A stretch of 43,722 nucleotides of DNA, taken from positions 1 through 43,722 of the forward strand of contig DUEL01000004.1 in the NCBI GenBank assembly GCA_011192125.1. The letters are read 5' to 3'. This document shows positions 18,028 to 26,072 of the stretch, piece after piece (the first letter of the stretch is position 1; each line of letters starts with the position of its first letter). The stretch comes from Thermoflexia bacterium (GTDB lineage: Bacteria > Chloroflexota > Anaerolineae > B4-G1 > DUEL01). The notes beneath the pieces are model-generated. The model was not told the DNA's origin, did no database searches, and saw only the letters and a program-made list of their open reading frames with translations. A program made the position numbers and the translations under genes.

Positions 18028-20226
18028 GTGCCCTTCTCCATCGGGGAGGCCGTCGGTCCGTATCGGATCGTGGAGAAACTGGGGCAGGGTGGGATGGCGA
18101 CCGTCTTCAAGGCCTACCACCCGGCGTTGGATCGGTACGTCGCGATCAAGGTGCTGCATCCGGCCTTCCAGACAGATCCCCATTTTCTGGCCCGCTTCCA
18201 GCGGGAGGCGCGGATCGTCGCCAAACTGGATCATCCCAACATTGTTCCGATCTACGACTTTGCCGAGCATCGGGGCCATCCGTACCTGGTGATGCGCTTC
18301 ATCGAGGGGGAGACCCTGAAGGCTCGCCTGCGCAGGGGGCCGCTGAGCCTGGACGAGGTGTGGCGGGTGATGCGGGCCGTCGGCGACGCGCTTTCTTACG
18401 CGCACAAGCGGGGTGTCCTCCACCGCGACATCAAGCCCTCCAACATCATCCTCACTCCTGAGGGGCACGTCTATCTCACCGACTTCGGCCTGGCGCGGAT
18501 GGCCCAGGCGGGTGAGTCCACCCTCTCCCGCGACATGATGGTCGGTACACCCCAGTACATCTCGCCGGAACAGGCCAAAGGGGAGACGAACCTGGATGCT
18601 CGCACCGACATCTACTCGCTGGGTGTGGTGCTCTACGAACTGCTGGTGGGACGGGCTCCCTTCCAGGGCGACACGCCCTACGCCGTCATTCATGATCATA
18701 TTTTCACCCCGCTGCCCCTCCCCCGGAGCCTCAAACCCGACCTCCCGGAGGCGCTGGAGCGGGTGTTGCTCAAGGCGTTGGCAAAAGACCCCGACGACCG
18801 GTTCCAATCCGTAGACGAGATGATCCAGGCCTTTGAAGAGGCTCTGGGGGACGCCTCGACCGTGGCGACGGCCCTGCCCGAGACGGTGGTCGCGCCGCGT
18901 CCGGTGGAGCCTTCACCAAAGGAAGAGAAGAAGAAGGCGAAACCTCGGCGACGGTGGTGGGTGTGGGCCCTCGCCGCATTGGGAGGGATAGTGTGTTTGG
19001 TCGGTCTGCTGGCGGTGGCGGCAAGCCGCTCCGGTGAAGGGATGGGGGGAGTGATGCCGGGCGGGACGCCCATTGGTGGTCCCGGGCCTGGTCCACAGGA
19101 GACCCTCTCGCCGGCACAGCAGCTTTTGGAGGAGGCTCGCACTGCTCAAGACGAGGGGCAGACGATCCGGGCTCTCGCCCTTTACCGGCGGGCGATCGAG
19201 GCTGATCCGACCCTGGAGGACGCCTATCTCGAGGCGGGCGACCTGCTGGCCGAGGTGGGGGAGGTCGAGCGGCTGTTGCAGAATTACCTGGACGGGGTGA
19301 CGGCCATCCCCGATAGTTACGACCTCCATCAGCGGCTGGCTGAGACGGCTGCCCTGCTCGGCGCGACCGACATCGTGCGGGCCCAGATCGATTGGCTCGC
19401 GGAGCATGCCTCGGGAGATCCCCTGGTCCCCGCCTGTGAGGGGATGATCGCCTTTTATGAGACCTCGTGTTTGGAGGCCCTCCCTCAGTTCGAACAGGCC
19501 CTGAAGGTCGATCCATCCCATCCGCTGGCCCTCTTCGGCCGCGGACTGTGCAAACTGTTCGAGGGGGACCCGGAGGGGGCCCGAGCAGACCTGCAGTCCA
19601 TCCTCTATCGCCAGCGAACCGGCCCGCTGCTCCAGTTGAGTGCGGAGGTCTGGCTGCTCGTGCTCGATCGGGGTCCGACGGGCGCGGTGGAGAAAGGTGT
19701 GAAGGACCTGCTGGCCCTCATCGAGTACATCCCACCGGACCAGAAGGAACTGCAGGATGCTCTGTCGGCGCGTGTCAATCGCGCTTGGAACGAGTGGCAG
19801 GCGGGGCGGAACGAGAAGGCGATTCAGGAACTGCGGGGTGCGCGGGTGGAGCTGCTCGGGAAATGGGAGGATCTGGGAGGACAGTTGGTCATTGACCTGG
19901 GGCGGCGGTTGACCCGTCTGATGTATATGGTAGAGGTGCTGGCTCCGGAGCAAATCGAACCGGGTCTTCCCACCGATCAGGTGTGGGAGGATCTGCGCAC
20001 ACTGGCCGCGGACGTCCCCGAGGAAGATGGATTGCGCGACGCGTACAAGGCGATGGTGGACCGGATCGTCGTGGCCTGGGAGCAGGGCAACGTCGAGGGC
20101 GCGATCCAGATGACGAAGGATCTGATCGGATGGGCTGAGGAGCATCGGGCTGCCCTGGGGGACCCACTGACGGATGAGATCGTCATCAGGGCGGAGCGGG
20201 CTATCGAGTGGATGAAGGGGCCGTAA
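18028..20226 (+). CDS. Transmembrane Ser/Thr protein kinase with TPR-like sensor region
   Basis: 732 residues. Hanks-type kinase domain at 12-275: Gly loop LGQGGMATV (19-27), K41 (VAIKVL), HRD at 132-134 with K136 and N139, DFG 152-154, and activation-segment GTPQYISPEQ. A basic, Pro-rich juxtamembrane part (290-309) precedes one membrane helix (about 310-332). A Gly/Pro linker leads to an outside domain (about 360-732) of helical TPR-like repeats (e.g. ALALYRRAIEADPTLEDAYLEAGDLL). All catalytic residues are present. GTG 18028 is the start, with GGGAGGTGAG just before it. It follows the sugar-transferase gene by 52 nt, so it may regulate glycan synthesis, an inference from position. Confidence 0.92.
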   Translation: MPFSIGEAVGPYRIVEKLGQGGMATVFKAYHPALDRYVAIKVLHPAFQTDPHFLARFQREARIVAKLDHPNIVPIYDFAEHRGHPYLVMRFIEGETLKARLRRGPLSLDEVWRVMRAVGDALSYAHKRGVLHRDIKPSNIILTPEGHVYLTDFGLARMAQAGESTLSRDMMVGTPQYISPEQAKGETNLDARTDIYSLGVVLYELLVGRAPFQGDTPYAVIHDHIFTPLPLPRSLKPDLPEALERVLLKALAKDPDDRFQSVDEMIQAFEEALGDASTVATALPETVVAPRPVEPSPKEEKKKAKPRRRWWVWALAALGGIVCLVGLLAVAASRSGEGMGGVMPGGTPIGGPGPGPQETLSPAQQLLEEARTAQDEGQTIRALALYRRAIEADPTLEDAYLEAGDLLAEVGEVERLLQNYLDGVTAIPDSYDLHQRLAETAALLGATDIVRAQIDWLAEHASGDPLVPACEGMIAFYETSCLEALPQFEQALKVDPSHPLALFGRGLCKLFEGDPEGARADLQSILYRQRTGPLLQLSAEVWLLVLDRGPTGAVEKGVKDLLALIEYIPPDQKELQDALSARVNRAWNEWQAGRNEKAIQELRGARVELLGKWEDLGGQLVIDLGRRLTRLMYMVEVLAPEQIEPGLPTDQVWEDLRTLAADVPEEDGLRDAYKAMVDRIVVAWEQGNVEGAIQMTKDLIGWAEEHRAALGDPLTDEIVIRAERAIEWMKGP

Positions 20227-20269
20227 GACAACGGATTGGGCGGGTTAAGCGGATGTGAGGAGACGAACG

Positions 20270-21037
20270 ATGCGCACACCTTTCATCGCTGGCAACTGGA
20301 AGATGCACAAGACTGTAGAAGAGGCGGTCGCTCTGGCGGCCCAACTGCGCTCCCTCCTCGACGGGATCGAGGGGATCGACGTCGCTGTCTGTCCGCCGTT
20401 CCCCGCGTTGGAGCCGGTGCGGCGGGTGCTGGACGGCTCATCCATCGGCGTCGGCGCGCAGAACATGCACTGGGAGGAACAAGGGGCCTTCACCGGCGAG
20501 GTCTCTCCCCGGATGCTGGTGGGCCTCTGCGACTACGTGATCATCGGTCACTCGGAGCGGAGGACCCTCTTTGGGGAGACCGATGAGATGGTCAACCGGA
20601 AACTCCACGCCGCCCTGGCCCACGGCCTGACCCCCATCGTCTGCGTGGGGGAGAACCTGGAGCAGAACCGGGCCGGTCAGACGGAGGCGGTGGTCGGCGG
20701 GCAGGTCCGTGCCGCCTTCGAGGGTGTCCCGGCGGAGCAGGCCCGCACCGTGGTCATCGCCTACGAGCCGATCTGGGCCATCGGCACGGGGGTGCCGGCC
20801 CACGGACCGGACGCAGCACGGATCATCGGGGAGGTGGTCCGAGGCACGCTGGCCGACCTGTACGGCGACGAGGTAGCCCAGTCGATCCGCGTCCAGTACG
20901 GCGGCTCGGTCAAGCCGAACAACATCAGGGAGTTCATCCAGGAGCCGGAGATCGACGGGGCGCTGGTGGGAGGGGCGAGCCTGCGGGCTGGGGACTTTGC
21001 GGAGATCGTGCGGATCGCCAGAGAGGCAGGGGAGTAG
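20270..21037 (+). CDS. tpiA: Triose-phosphate isomerase
   Basis: 255 residues, full length. Substrate residues N9 and K11 (GNWKMHKT), catalytic H94 (IIGHSERR) and E166 (AYEPIWAIGTG) and the C-terminal phosphate loop (LVGGASL) are all present. It interconverts dihydroxyacetone phosphate and glyceraldehyde 3-phosphate. ATG 20270 is favoured over an upstream GTG at 20255 because GAGGAG lies 7 nt before it and homologues begin MRTPFIAGNWK. It sits alone rather than in a gap-pgk-tpi operon, 43 nt after the kinase. Confidence 0.98.
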   Translation: MRTPFIAGNWKMHKTVEEAVALAAQLRSLLDGIEGIDVAVCPPFPALEPVRRVLDGSSIGVGAQNMHWEEQGAFTGEVSPRMLVGLCDYVIIGHSERRTLFGETDEMVNRKLHAALAHGLTPIVCVGENLEQNRAGQTEAVVGGQVRAAFEGVPAEQARTVVIAYEPIWAIGTGVPAHGPDAARIIGEVVRGTLADLYGDEVAQSIRVQYGGSVKPNNIREFIQEPEIDGALVGGASLRAGDFAEIVRIAREAGE

Positions 21038-21088
21038 GGGAGCAAAGGCAGGGGAAACGGGGAAACGAGGAAGCGGGGGGACAGGCTG

Positions 21089-21838
21089 ATGGACTCCCTC
21101 TGGATCGCCTTTGGAGCGTTCGTCGCTGCGCTGGTTCCCCTGCTGCTCGTCGAGCGATGGATCCACCGCCATCTCCAGGGGGTCGCCCTTCTCCTCACCG
21201 GCGACCCGGAGATGGCGGTCTGGTTGTACGCCCTCCCCCTGCTGCCCGGCGTCCTCCTCCACGAGATGAGCCACGCCCTGGCGGCCTGGCTCCTCGGCGT
21301 GCGGGTGGGGCGTGTCTCCGTCCTGCCGCGCCGCCAGGGCGACCGCATCCAGTTGGGGTTCGTGCCGGTGGAGCGGGCTGGCTCGGCGCGGACCACTGTG
21401 ATCGGCCTGGCCCCATTGGTCACCGGGTGCCTTGCCCTCTTGCTCATTGGGCACTTCGGCCTGCGGCTCGGGCCTGTCGGGGTGGCCCTGGCGGTCGGTG
21501 ATTGGGGCGCGGCCTGGACGGGACTCCAGGAGGCCGTCCGCGCCCCTGATGCGGGGGTCTGGGCCTACCTGGCCTTCGCCGTCAGCAACACGATGCTCCC
21601 CAGCCGCTCCGACCTCCGCGCCTGGCCGACGCTCCTCCTGTTCCTCCTCGGCGTGGGCGGGATCGTCGCCTTGCTGGGAATGGGACCGGCCCTGGTCTCC
21701 CCCCTGACCGACGCGCTGCGCTGGCTCGCCGTCGCCAGCCTGCTGACGATGCTGGTCGATCTCCCCTTTGCCCTCCTCATCCTGGGGATCGAGCGCGTAC
21801 TGGAGCGGGTGCGCGGGATGCGCGTCGAGTATCGGTGA
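21089..21838 (+). CDS. HEMSH-motif integral membrane protein, putative metalloprotease
   Basis: 249 residues with about five hydrophobic segments (6-24, 44-70, 104-140, 155-205, 212-236). A zinc-protease signature H58-E-M-S-H62 lies in a membrane segment (GVLLHEMSHALAAWLLGV), an arrangement like site-2 protease (M50) enzymes, followed by a GRVSVLPRR hairpin. I do not see a clear second-half NxxPxxxxDG motif of M50 proteases, so the third metal ligand is unassigned. It follows tpiA by 51 nt, a gap filled with purine-rich repeat sequence (GGGGAAACGAGGAAGCGGGG). Confidence 0.7.
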   Translation: MDSLWIAFGAFVAALVPLLLVERWIHRHLQGVALLLTGDPEMAVWLYALPLLPGVLLHEMSHALAAWLLGVRVGRVSVLPRRQGDRIQLGFVPVERAGSARTTVIGLAPLVTGCLALLLIGHFGLRLGPVGVALAVGDWGAAWTGLQEAVRAPDAGVWAYLAFAVSNTMLPSRSDLRAWPTLLLFLLGVGGIVALLGMGPALVSPLTDALRWLAVASLLTMLVDLPFALLILGIERVLERVRGMRVEYR

Positions 21839-21850
21839 CCGGATGGTCTT

Positions 21851-21927
21851 ACCGCAGAGGCGCAGAGGACGCAGAGGTCTCCGTATTTGAGGAAGACTCT
21901 GTGCTCTCCGTGTCTCTGTGGTTTTTT
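21851..21927. repeat. CACAGAG-arm dispersed repeat with terminator-like T-run
   Basis: Left arm ACCGCAGAGGCGCAGAGGAC and right arm GTGCTCTCCGTGTCTCTGTG form an imperfect inverted repeat around a divergent centre, followed by TTTTTT (21922-21927). It lies between the convergent HEMSH gene and wecA-like gene, so it may act as a terminator for the plus strand. Confidence 0.7.
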
Positions 21928-21929
21928 CT

Positions 21930-22958
21930 TCACCGGTCAGGAGGAGGGCGGCGGGAGAGAAGGGTCAGTGCCCCCGCGGTCAACCCACCGAGGGTGAGCA
22001 GGGCGATCAGTTTGTAGAGTCGAGAAGAGATGGAAAGGGCCAAGAGCCCGAAGAGCCCGCAGAAGGCCCAGTAGGCCAGGACGATGGTCCGCTGGGATAG
22101 CCCCAGGTCCAGCAGGCGGTAGTGGAGGTGGCCCCGGTCGGCCTGGGCGGGGGAGCGGCGGTGGCGGAGCCGGTTCAGGATCTGCCACGCCACGTCCACA
22201 ATGGGCACCCCCATCACCAACAGCACCGTCGCCACCCGCGCACCGGCGATGATCCCCAGCGCGGCCAGGGCGTAGCCGAGGAAGAAGGCCCCGGTGCTCC
22301 CCATAAAGACCCGCGCCGGATGGAAGTTGTAGGGGAGGAACCCCACCGTCGCCCCTAGCAGGGCCAGCGGCAGGATCGCCACGCTCGGCTGTCCGGTCCG
22401 GTGCATATGGACGGCCAGGACGATGCAGAGGATGGCCCCGACCCCGGCCGCAAGCCCGTCCAGTCCGTCCAGCCAGTTGACCGTGTTGATCATCCCCGCC
22501 ACCCAGAAGAGGGTCAGCAGGCCGACGAGGATCGGCGGGAAGACGAGGACCTCGTCGGTGAGGGGGTTGTTGACCCGCTCGATGAAGATGAGGGTGGCGA
22601 TGGCGATCCCGCCGGCGACCAGTTGGGCGCCGAATTGGACCAAAGGGGAGAGGTCCCACCGGTCGTCGGCCAGGCCGACCAGGAACATCCAGAGGCTACC
22701 CAGGATCAGGCCCAGGAACCGGCGGGACTCATTGGGGTCGGCGGTGGGGATGTGGAAGGCCTGCCCGACCCCCAGGGCGATCATAAAGGCGAGGAAGAGG
22801 GCCAGGCCGCCGATCCGAGGGACCTCGCCCCGGTGGGCCCGCCGACCGCCGGGACGGTCCACCAGCCCCAGCCGTCGTCCAAGCCATGCGGCGAAAGGGG
22901 TAAGTGCCGCCGCCGCCGCCGCCGCGACGGCGAAGACCACCACGTAGGGAAGCGTCAT
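21930..22958 (-). CDS. WecA/MraY-family polyprenyl-phosphate HexNAc-1-phosphate transferase
   Basis: 342 residues, about ten membrane helices. Family motifs: PRIGGLALF (47-55), D98-D99-x2-D102 (GLADDRWDLSP), N161-W-LD164-GLD167-G (cytoplasmic Asp pair), FMGSTGAFFLGY, GVPIVDVAW and the C-terminal HxH motif ADRGHLHYRLLDLGLS. The last favours WecA/TagO rather than MraY. It would transfer GlcNAc-1-P (or similar) to undecaprenyl phosphate, starting teichoic-acid-like or surface glycans. It starts 31 nt after upp. The stop abuts the T-run of the dispersed repeat. Confidence 0.93.
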   Translation of the reverse strand: MTLPYVVVFAVAAAAAAALTPFAAWLGRRLGLVDRPGGRRAHRGEVPRIGGLALFLAFMIALGVGQAFHIPTADPNESRRFLGLILGSLWMFLVGLADDRWDLSPLVQFGAQLVAGGIAIATLIFIERVNNPLTDEVLVFPPILVGLLTLFWVAGMINTVNWLDGLDGLAAGVGAILCIVLAVHMHRTGQPSVAILPLALLGATVGFLPYNFHPARVFMGSTGAFFLGYALAALGIIAGARVATVLLVMGVPIVDVAWQILNRLRHRRSPAQADRGHLHYRLLDLGLSQRTIVLAYWAFCGLFGLLALSISSRLYKLIALLTLGGLTAGALTLLSRRPPPDR

Positions 22959-22989
22959 TATCGTCCTTGTTGGTGAGCGTCGATCGCCG

Positions 22990-23616
22990 TCAGCCGGTGC
23001 CGAACATCCGGTCGCCCGCGTCGCCGAGGCCGGGGACGATGAAGCCGTGCTCGTTCAGTTCCTCGTCCAACGCTGCAAGGTAGATCGGCACGTCGGGGTG
23101 CGTCCTCTGCATTCGCTCCACGCCTGGTCGGGCACCGATGATGCCGACGAACTTGATCTTCCGCGCGCCCCACCGCTTGAGGATCTCCACTGTCGCCACG
23201 GCGGAGCCTCCGGTCGCCAGCATCGGGTCGAGGATGAGGCAGACATCGACGGTGGGGCTGATGGGCAGGCGGGAGTAGTACTCGACTGGCTGAAGGGTCT
23301 TCTCGTCGCGGGAGAGGCCGATGTGCCAGACCTCCGCGCCCGGCATCATCTGCCAGGCCCCCTCGACCATCCCCAGTCCGGCGCGCAGGATGGGGACCAG
23401 GCCCACTCGCTCGGCCAGTTTGTGACCGACGGTCTCCGCCAGCGGCGTCTTGACCGTCACTGGCTCTGTGCGCAGGTCGCGGGTGGCCTCGTAGATCAGG
23501 AGGGTCGAGATCTCACGGACCAGTTCGCGGAACTTGCGGCAGTCGGTCTTCTCATCCCGCAGCAGGGCCAGTTTGTGTTGCACCAGCGGGTGGGTGGAAA
23601 CATAGAGTTCGGACAC
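22990..23616 (-). CDS. upp: Uracil phosphoribosyltransferase
   Basis: 208 residues. The PRPP-binding loop DPMLATGGSA is at about 130-139. The N-terminal VSTHPLVQHKLALLRD and C-terminal GFIVPGLGDAGDRMFGT (uracil site) match the family. It makes UMP from uracil and PRPP for salvage. Two GTG codons are available; the second (23614-23616) is chosen because the first overlaps the Shine-Dalgarno GGAGG, which is 5 nt from the second, and family N-termini start at this point. Confidence 0.96.
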   Translation of the reverse strand: MSELYVSTHPLVQHKLALLRDEKTDCRKFRELVREISTLLIYEATRDLRTEPVTVKTPLAETVGHKLAERVGLVPILRAGLGMVEGAWQMMPGAEVWHIGLSRDEKTLQPVEYYSRLPISPTVDVCLILDPMLATGGSAVATVEILKRWGARKIKFVGIIGARPGVERMQRTHPDVPIYLAALDEELNEHGFIVPGLGDAGDRMFGTG

Positions 23617-23627
23617 GGTCACCTCCG

Positions 23628-23656
23628 TTTTGGGTTTAGGGTTCAGGGTTCGGCGT
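23628..23656. repeat. Short GGGTTTAGGGTTCAGGGTT-type tandem motif
   Basis: The 40-nt gap between upp and the phosphoesterase is made of GGGTTTA/GGGTTC-like units with decay. Short units of this kind recur in intergenic spots of some genomes; no function can be read. Confidence 0.4.
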
Positions 23657-24442
23657 TCAGCCCGGCGCGGCGCGCTGGATTATCCCACCGACCCACTCCC
23701 GCGCCGGGTGGTTCACCCGCTCCAACTCTGCCAGCACCGCCTCCCGGTCGTAGTGGACGCGGTGGAGGGTCGCGGTGCACGTCCCTTCGGCGAACTCCAG
23801 TCGGGCGTAGGCGGGGCGGGGGTCGCCGTCCAGCGGCAGGCCGACGGAGCCGGGGTTGACCAGCCGGACGTCGCCCACGGTGCGGTCCATCTGACGGTGG
23901 GTGTGGCCGTAGAGAAGGAGGTGGGCGTTCAGGTCCTCCACGTGGGGCCGGATGTCGTCGTCGGGCGTGTCCGGCAGCCAGTTGGTCTCGTCGTCGAAGG
24001 GGGTGGCGTGGACGGCGAGGACGGGCCCATAGTCGGGGACCGCCATCTCCAGCCGGGTCGGCAGGTCGCGCAGGAAGAGGTAGTCGTCGTAGGAGAGGCG
24101 CTCCAGTGTCCAGCAGAAGTTGGCCTCCCGCATCCGCAGCCAGGCGGGTATCCGGGCCCAGTCGGCGGCGGAGCGGACCGGCGCGGCGGGGCGGCGGCCG
24201 GTGACCAGGTACCGGTCGGTGTTGCCGCGCAGGGAGCGGACGTTGGGCAGCGTCCGCAGCCGGGCCAGCGTCTCGGCGGGCCAGGGACAGAAGGCCACCA
24301 GGTCGCCCAGCACCCAGTAGGCGTCCGGCGGGCCGTGGGCCTCCACGTCGGCCAGGACCGCCTCCAGGGCGGGCAGGTTGCCGTGGATGTCGGCGAGGAG
24401 AACAACGGATCGGCAAGGTGGAACGGATTTCTCTTCACTCAT
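23657..24442 (-). CDS. Calcineurin-like metallophosphoesterase (YfcE/MJ0936-type)
   Basis: 261 residues. Dimetal site motifs are in order: D18-x-H20 (LLADIHGN), GD47 (VLGDLVA), GN74-TD (LRGNTDRY), H145 (LAVHATP) and GH180-x-H182 (LYGHTHRQ). The last is followed by VRLVNPGSVGLPLDGDPRPAY, typical of the small phosphodiesterase subfamily. The substrate is unknown. ATG 24442 overlaps the stop of the upstream membrane-protein gene as ATGA. The longer open frame that reads through that gene in another frame is not used. Confidence 0.92.
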   Translation of the reverse strand: MSEEKSVPPCRSVVLLADIHGNLPALEAVLADVEAHGPPDAYWVLGDLVAFCPWPAETLARLRTLPNVRSLRGNTDRYLVTGRRPAAPVRSAADWARIPAWLRMREANFCWTLERLSYDDYLFLRDLPTRLEMAVPDYGPVLAVHATPFDDETNWLPDTPDDDIRPHVEDLNAHLLLYGHTHRQMDRTVGDVRLVNPGSVGLPLDGDPRPAYARLEFAEGTCTATLHRVHYDREAVLAELERVNHPAREWVGGIIQRAAPG

Positions 24443-24861
24443 AGGTTCCTCGTCCTCTTTAGGTTTCGGACCCTCGGCCAGTTCAGGGTTCCCCAGACGA
24501 AGGCCAGGAACAGCGCCGATAGCACCAGGTCGCGGGGGCGGGTCTGGCGGGCGTAGTCGGAGGCGTCGAAGAGGAGATGGTTGAGCCAGACGTGGGCCTG
24601 GTAGAGGGTGGCTGCCGCGAGAGTTGCCCACCGGCTCCAGGGGCGACGCTGCCAGAGGGCTACCCCGCACCCGGTGAGCACGACACCCCAGAGAGTCCCC
24701 ATCGCTATCCAGTATCCCCACGGGACCGTCATCGGCAGGTTGGGCAGGAGAGCGGCGTAGCGGGCGGCCACGACGGCCTTGCCCAGGTTGGCCAGGCCCA
24801 GGGCAAGGAGGAGGAGGGAGAGGAGGCGGAGCCATTGCCTGTACCGGCCTTTCTTGTCCAT
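24439..24861 (-). CDS. Four-helix integral membrane protein, unknown function
   Basis: 140 residues with four hydrophobic stretches (about 10-32, 46-68, 76-97, 107-126) and short basic loops; ends RVRNLKRTRNL. No family is recognised. ATG 24861 has GGTAGGGTGA just upstream, and the stop overlaps the phosphoesterase start by 4 nt, so the two are translationally coupled. The small polytopic form suggests an accessory membrane role; nothing more can be said. Confidence 0.7.
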   Translation of the reverse strand: MDKKGRYRQWLRLLSLLLLALGLANLGKAVVAARYAALLPNLPMTVPWGYWIAMGTLWGVVLTGCGVALWQRRPWSRWATLAAATLYQAHVWLNHLLFDASDYARQTRPRDLVLSALFLAFVWGTLNWPRVRNLKRTRNL

Positions 24862-24984
24862 TCACCCTACCTTTCCGCTCATTTCGCCTCTGAAGAGCCC
24901 TCTCCTGGCGACGCAGTACTTCCTCATTGGCGTGAGGATACCGTCGGCGGAGCCCACCGAACATCAGTGTGTTGAAAGGATCCC

Positions 24985-26016
24985 TCACGGCACCAGCACG
25001 ATCTTGCCGAACTGCTCCCCCCGCTCCAGGATCTCGAAGGCCCGTTTGCCCTCGGAGAGCGGCATCACCCGGTCCACCACCGGCTTCAGTTTGCCGGCCC
25101 AGACCAGGTTCATCACATCCCGGAAGTCCTGGTGGGTGCCCATCGTGGAGCCGATGAGGCTGATTTGCTTACCGAAGATGAACCGGATGTCGATCTCGGC
25201 GTGGGGGCCGGAGGTGTTGCCGACGATGACGATCCGTCCGCCACGGGCCACCGCCCGCATCGACTGGGCCAGCGTCGCCCGGCCGACGTTGTCGACCACC
25301 ACGTCCACCCCCCGCCGGTCGGTCATCTTGTAGAGCGTCTTGCTCCACTGGGGGTCCTCCCGGTAGTTGAGGACCACGTCCGCTCCCAGTTCCTTCGCCC
25401 TTTGCATTTTCTCCTCGGTGGAGGTGAGGGCGTAGACGGTGGCTCCGGCCAGTTTGGCGATCTGGATGGCCATCGAGTTGACCCCGCCCCCGGCGCCAAC
25501 GATGAGGACCGATTCGCCCGCGCGGAGTTGGGCCCGATGGATAAGCATCCGCCAGGCGGTGAGGGAGACCAGGAGCGGTGCGGCCGCCTGGGGGAAGTCC
25601 CACCCCTCGGGAATGGGCATCAGGTTAGAGGCCGGCACCGCCACATACTCCGCCTGCCCGCCCCGGATCTGCTCCCCCAGGATGACGTAGCCGGGGCTGA
25701 GGGAGTGCTCTCCGCGCCGGGTGAACTCGTCCTCGCGCGTGCTAATGCCGGGATCGACCACCACCCGCTGGCCGATCTCCCAGCCGGTGACCCCCTCGCC
25801 GAGCGCAGCAATCTCCCCGGCCACGTCCGCCCCGGTCCAGTGGGGCATCTCCAACTTCAGGCCCGGCCAGCCGCGGCGGACCCACACGTCGAGATGGTTC
25901 AGGGCGCAGGCTCGCACCCGTACCAGTACCTCCCCCGGTCCCGGTTCGGGATCGGGCACATCGTCGTAGCGCAGGACATCCAGTTCGCCGTGCTCGTAGA
26001 AGCAGAGTGCTTTCAC
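24985..26016 (-). CDS. MDR-superfamily reductase lacking both zinc sites
   Basis: 343 residues, medium-chain dehydrogenase fold: GroES-like N-terminal part (about 25-150) and a Rossmann domain with nucleotide motif IVGAGGGVNSMAI (about 171-183). In zinc alcohol dehydrogenases the positions around 40-64 hold the catalytic Cys and His; here they read ALNHLDVW and GADVAG. The structural-zinc lobe is kept in length (PGISTREDEFTRRGEHSLSPGYVILGE) but its four Cys are gone. This points to a quinone-oxidoreductase or enoyl-reductase-like enzyme using NAD(P)H, not an alcohol dehydrogenase. GTG 26016 has GGGAGG upstream. A 123-bp gap to the membrane-protein gene holds nothing recognisable. Confidence 0.88.
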   Translation of the reverse strand: MKALCFYEHGELDVLRYDDVPDPEPGPGEVLVRVRACALNHLDVWVRRGWPGLKLEMPHWTGADVAGEIAALGEGVTGWEIGQRVVVDPGISTREDEFTRRGEHSLSPGYVILGEQIRGGQAEYVAVPASNLMPIPEGWDFPQAAAPLLVSLTAWRMLIHRAQLRAGESVLIVGAGGGVNSMAIQIAKLAGATVYALTSTEEKMQRAKELGADVVLNYREDPQWSKTLYKMTDRRGVDVVVDNVGRATLAQSMRAVARGGRIVIVGNTSGPHAEIDIRFIFGKQISLIGSTMGTHQDFRDVMNLVWAGKLKPVVDRVMPLSEGKRAFEILERGEQFGKIVLVP

Positions 26017-26072
26017 ACCACACCTCCCTTACAACCAATCAGTGGGTTCAGCTCCTTCAGTGCCCTCCGTGA

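Noticed and set aside
18913..20145. 410-codon open frame antisense to the kinase TPR region
   Set aside because: No domain and no start signal; the kinase-TPR reading frame is continuous through the region.
24862..24984. Possible tRNA or small RNA in the gap before the MDR reductase
   Set aside because: No T-loop GTTCGANTC or acceptor pairing can be found, and no terminator.
24443..24988. N-terminal extension of the phosphoesterase frame back to 24988
   Set aside because: It crosses the membrane-protein gene in another frame, is Pro/Arg-rich, and the ATGA overlap at 24439-24442 gives the natural start.
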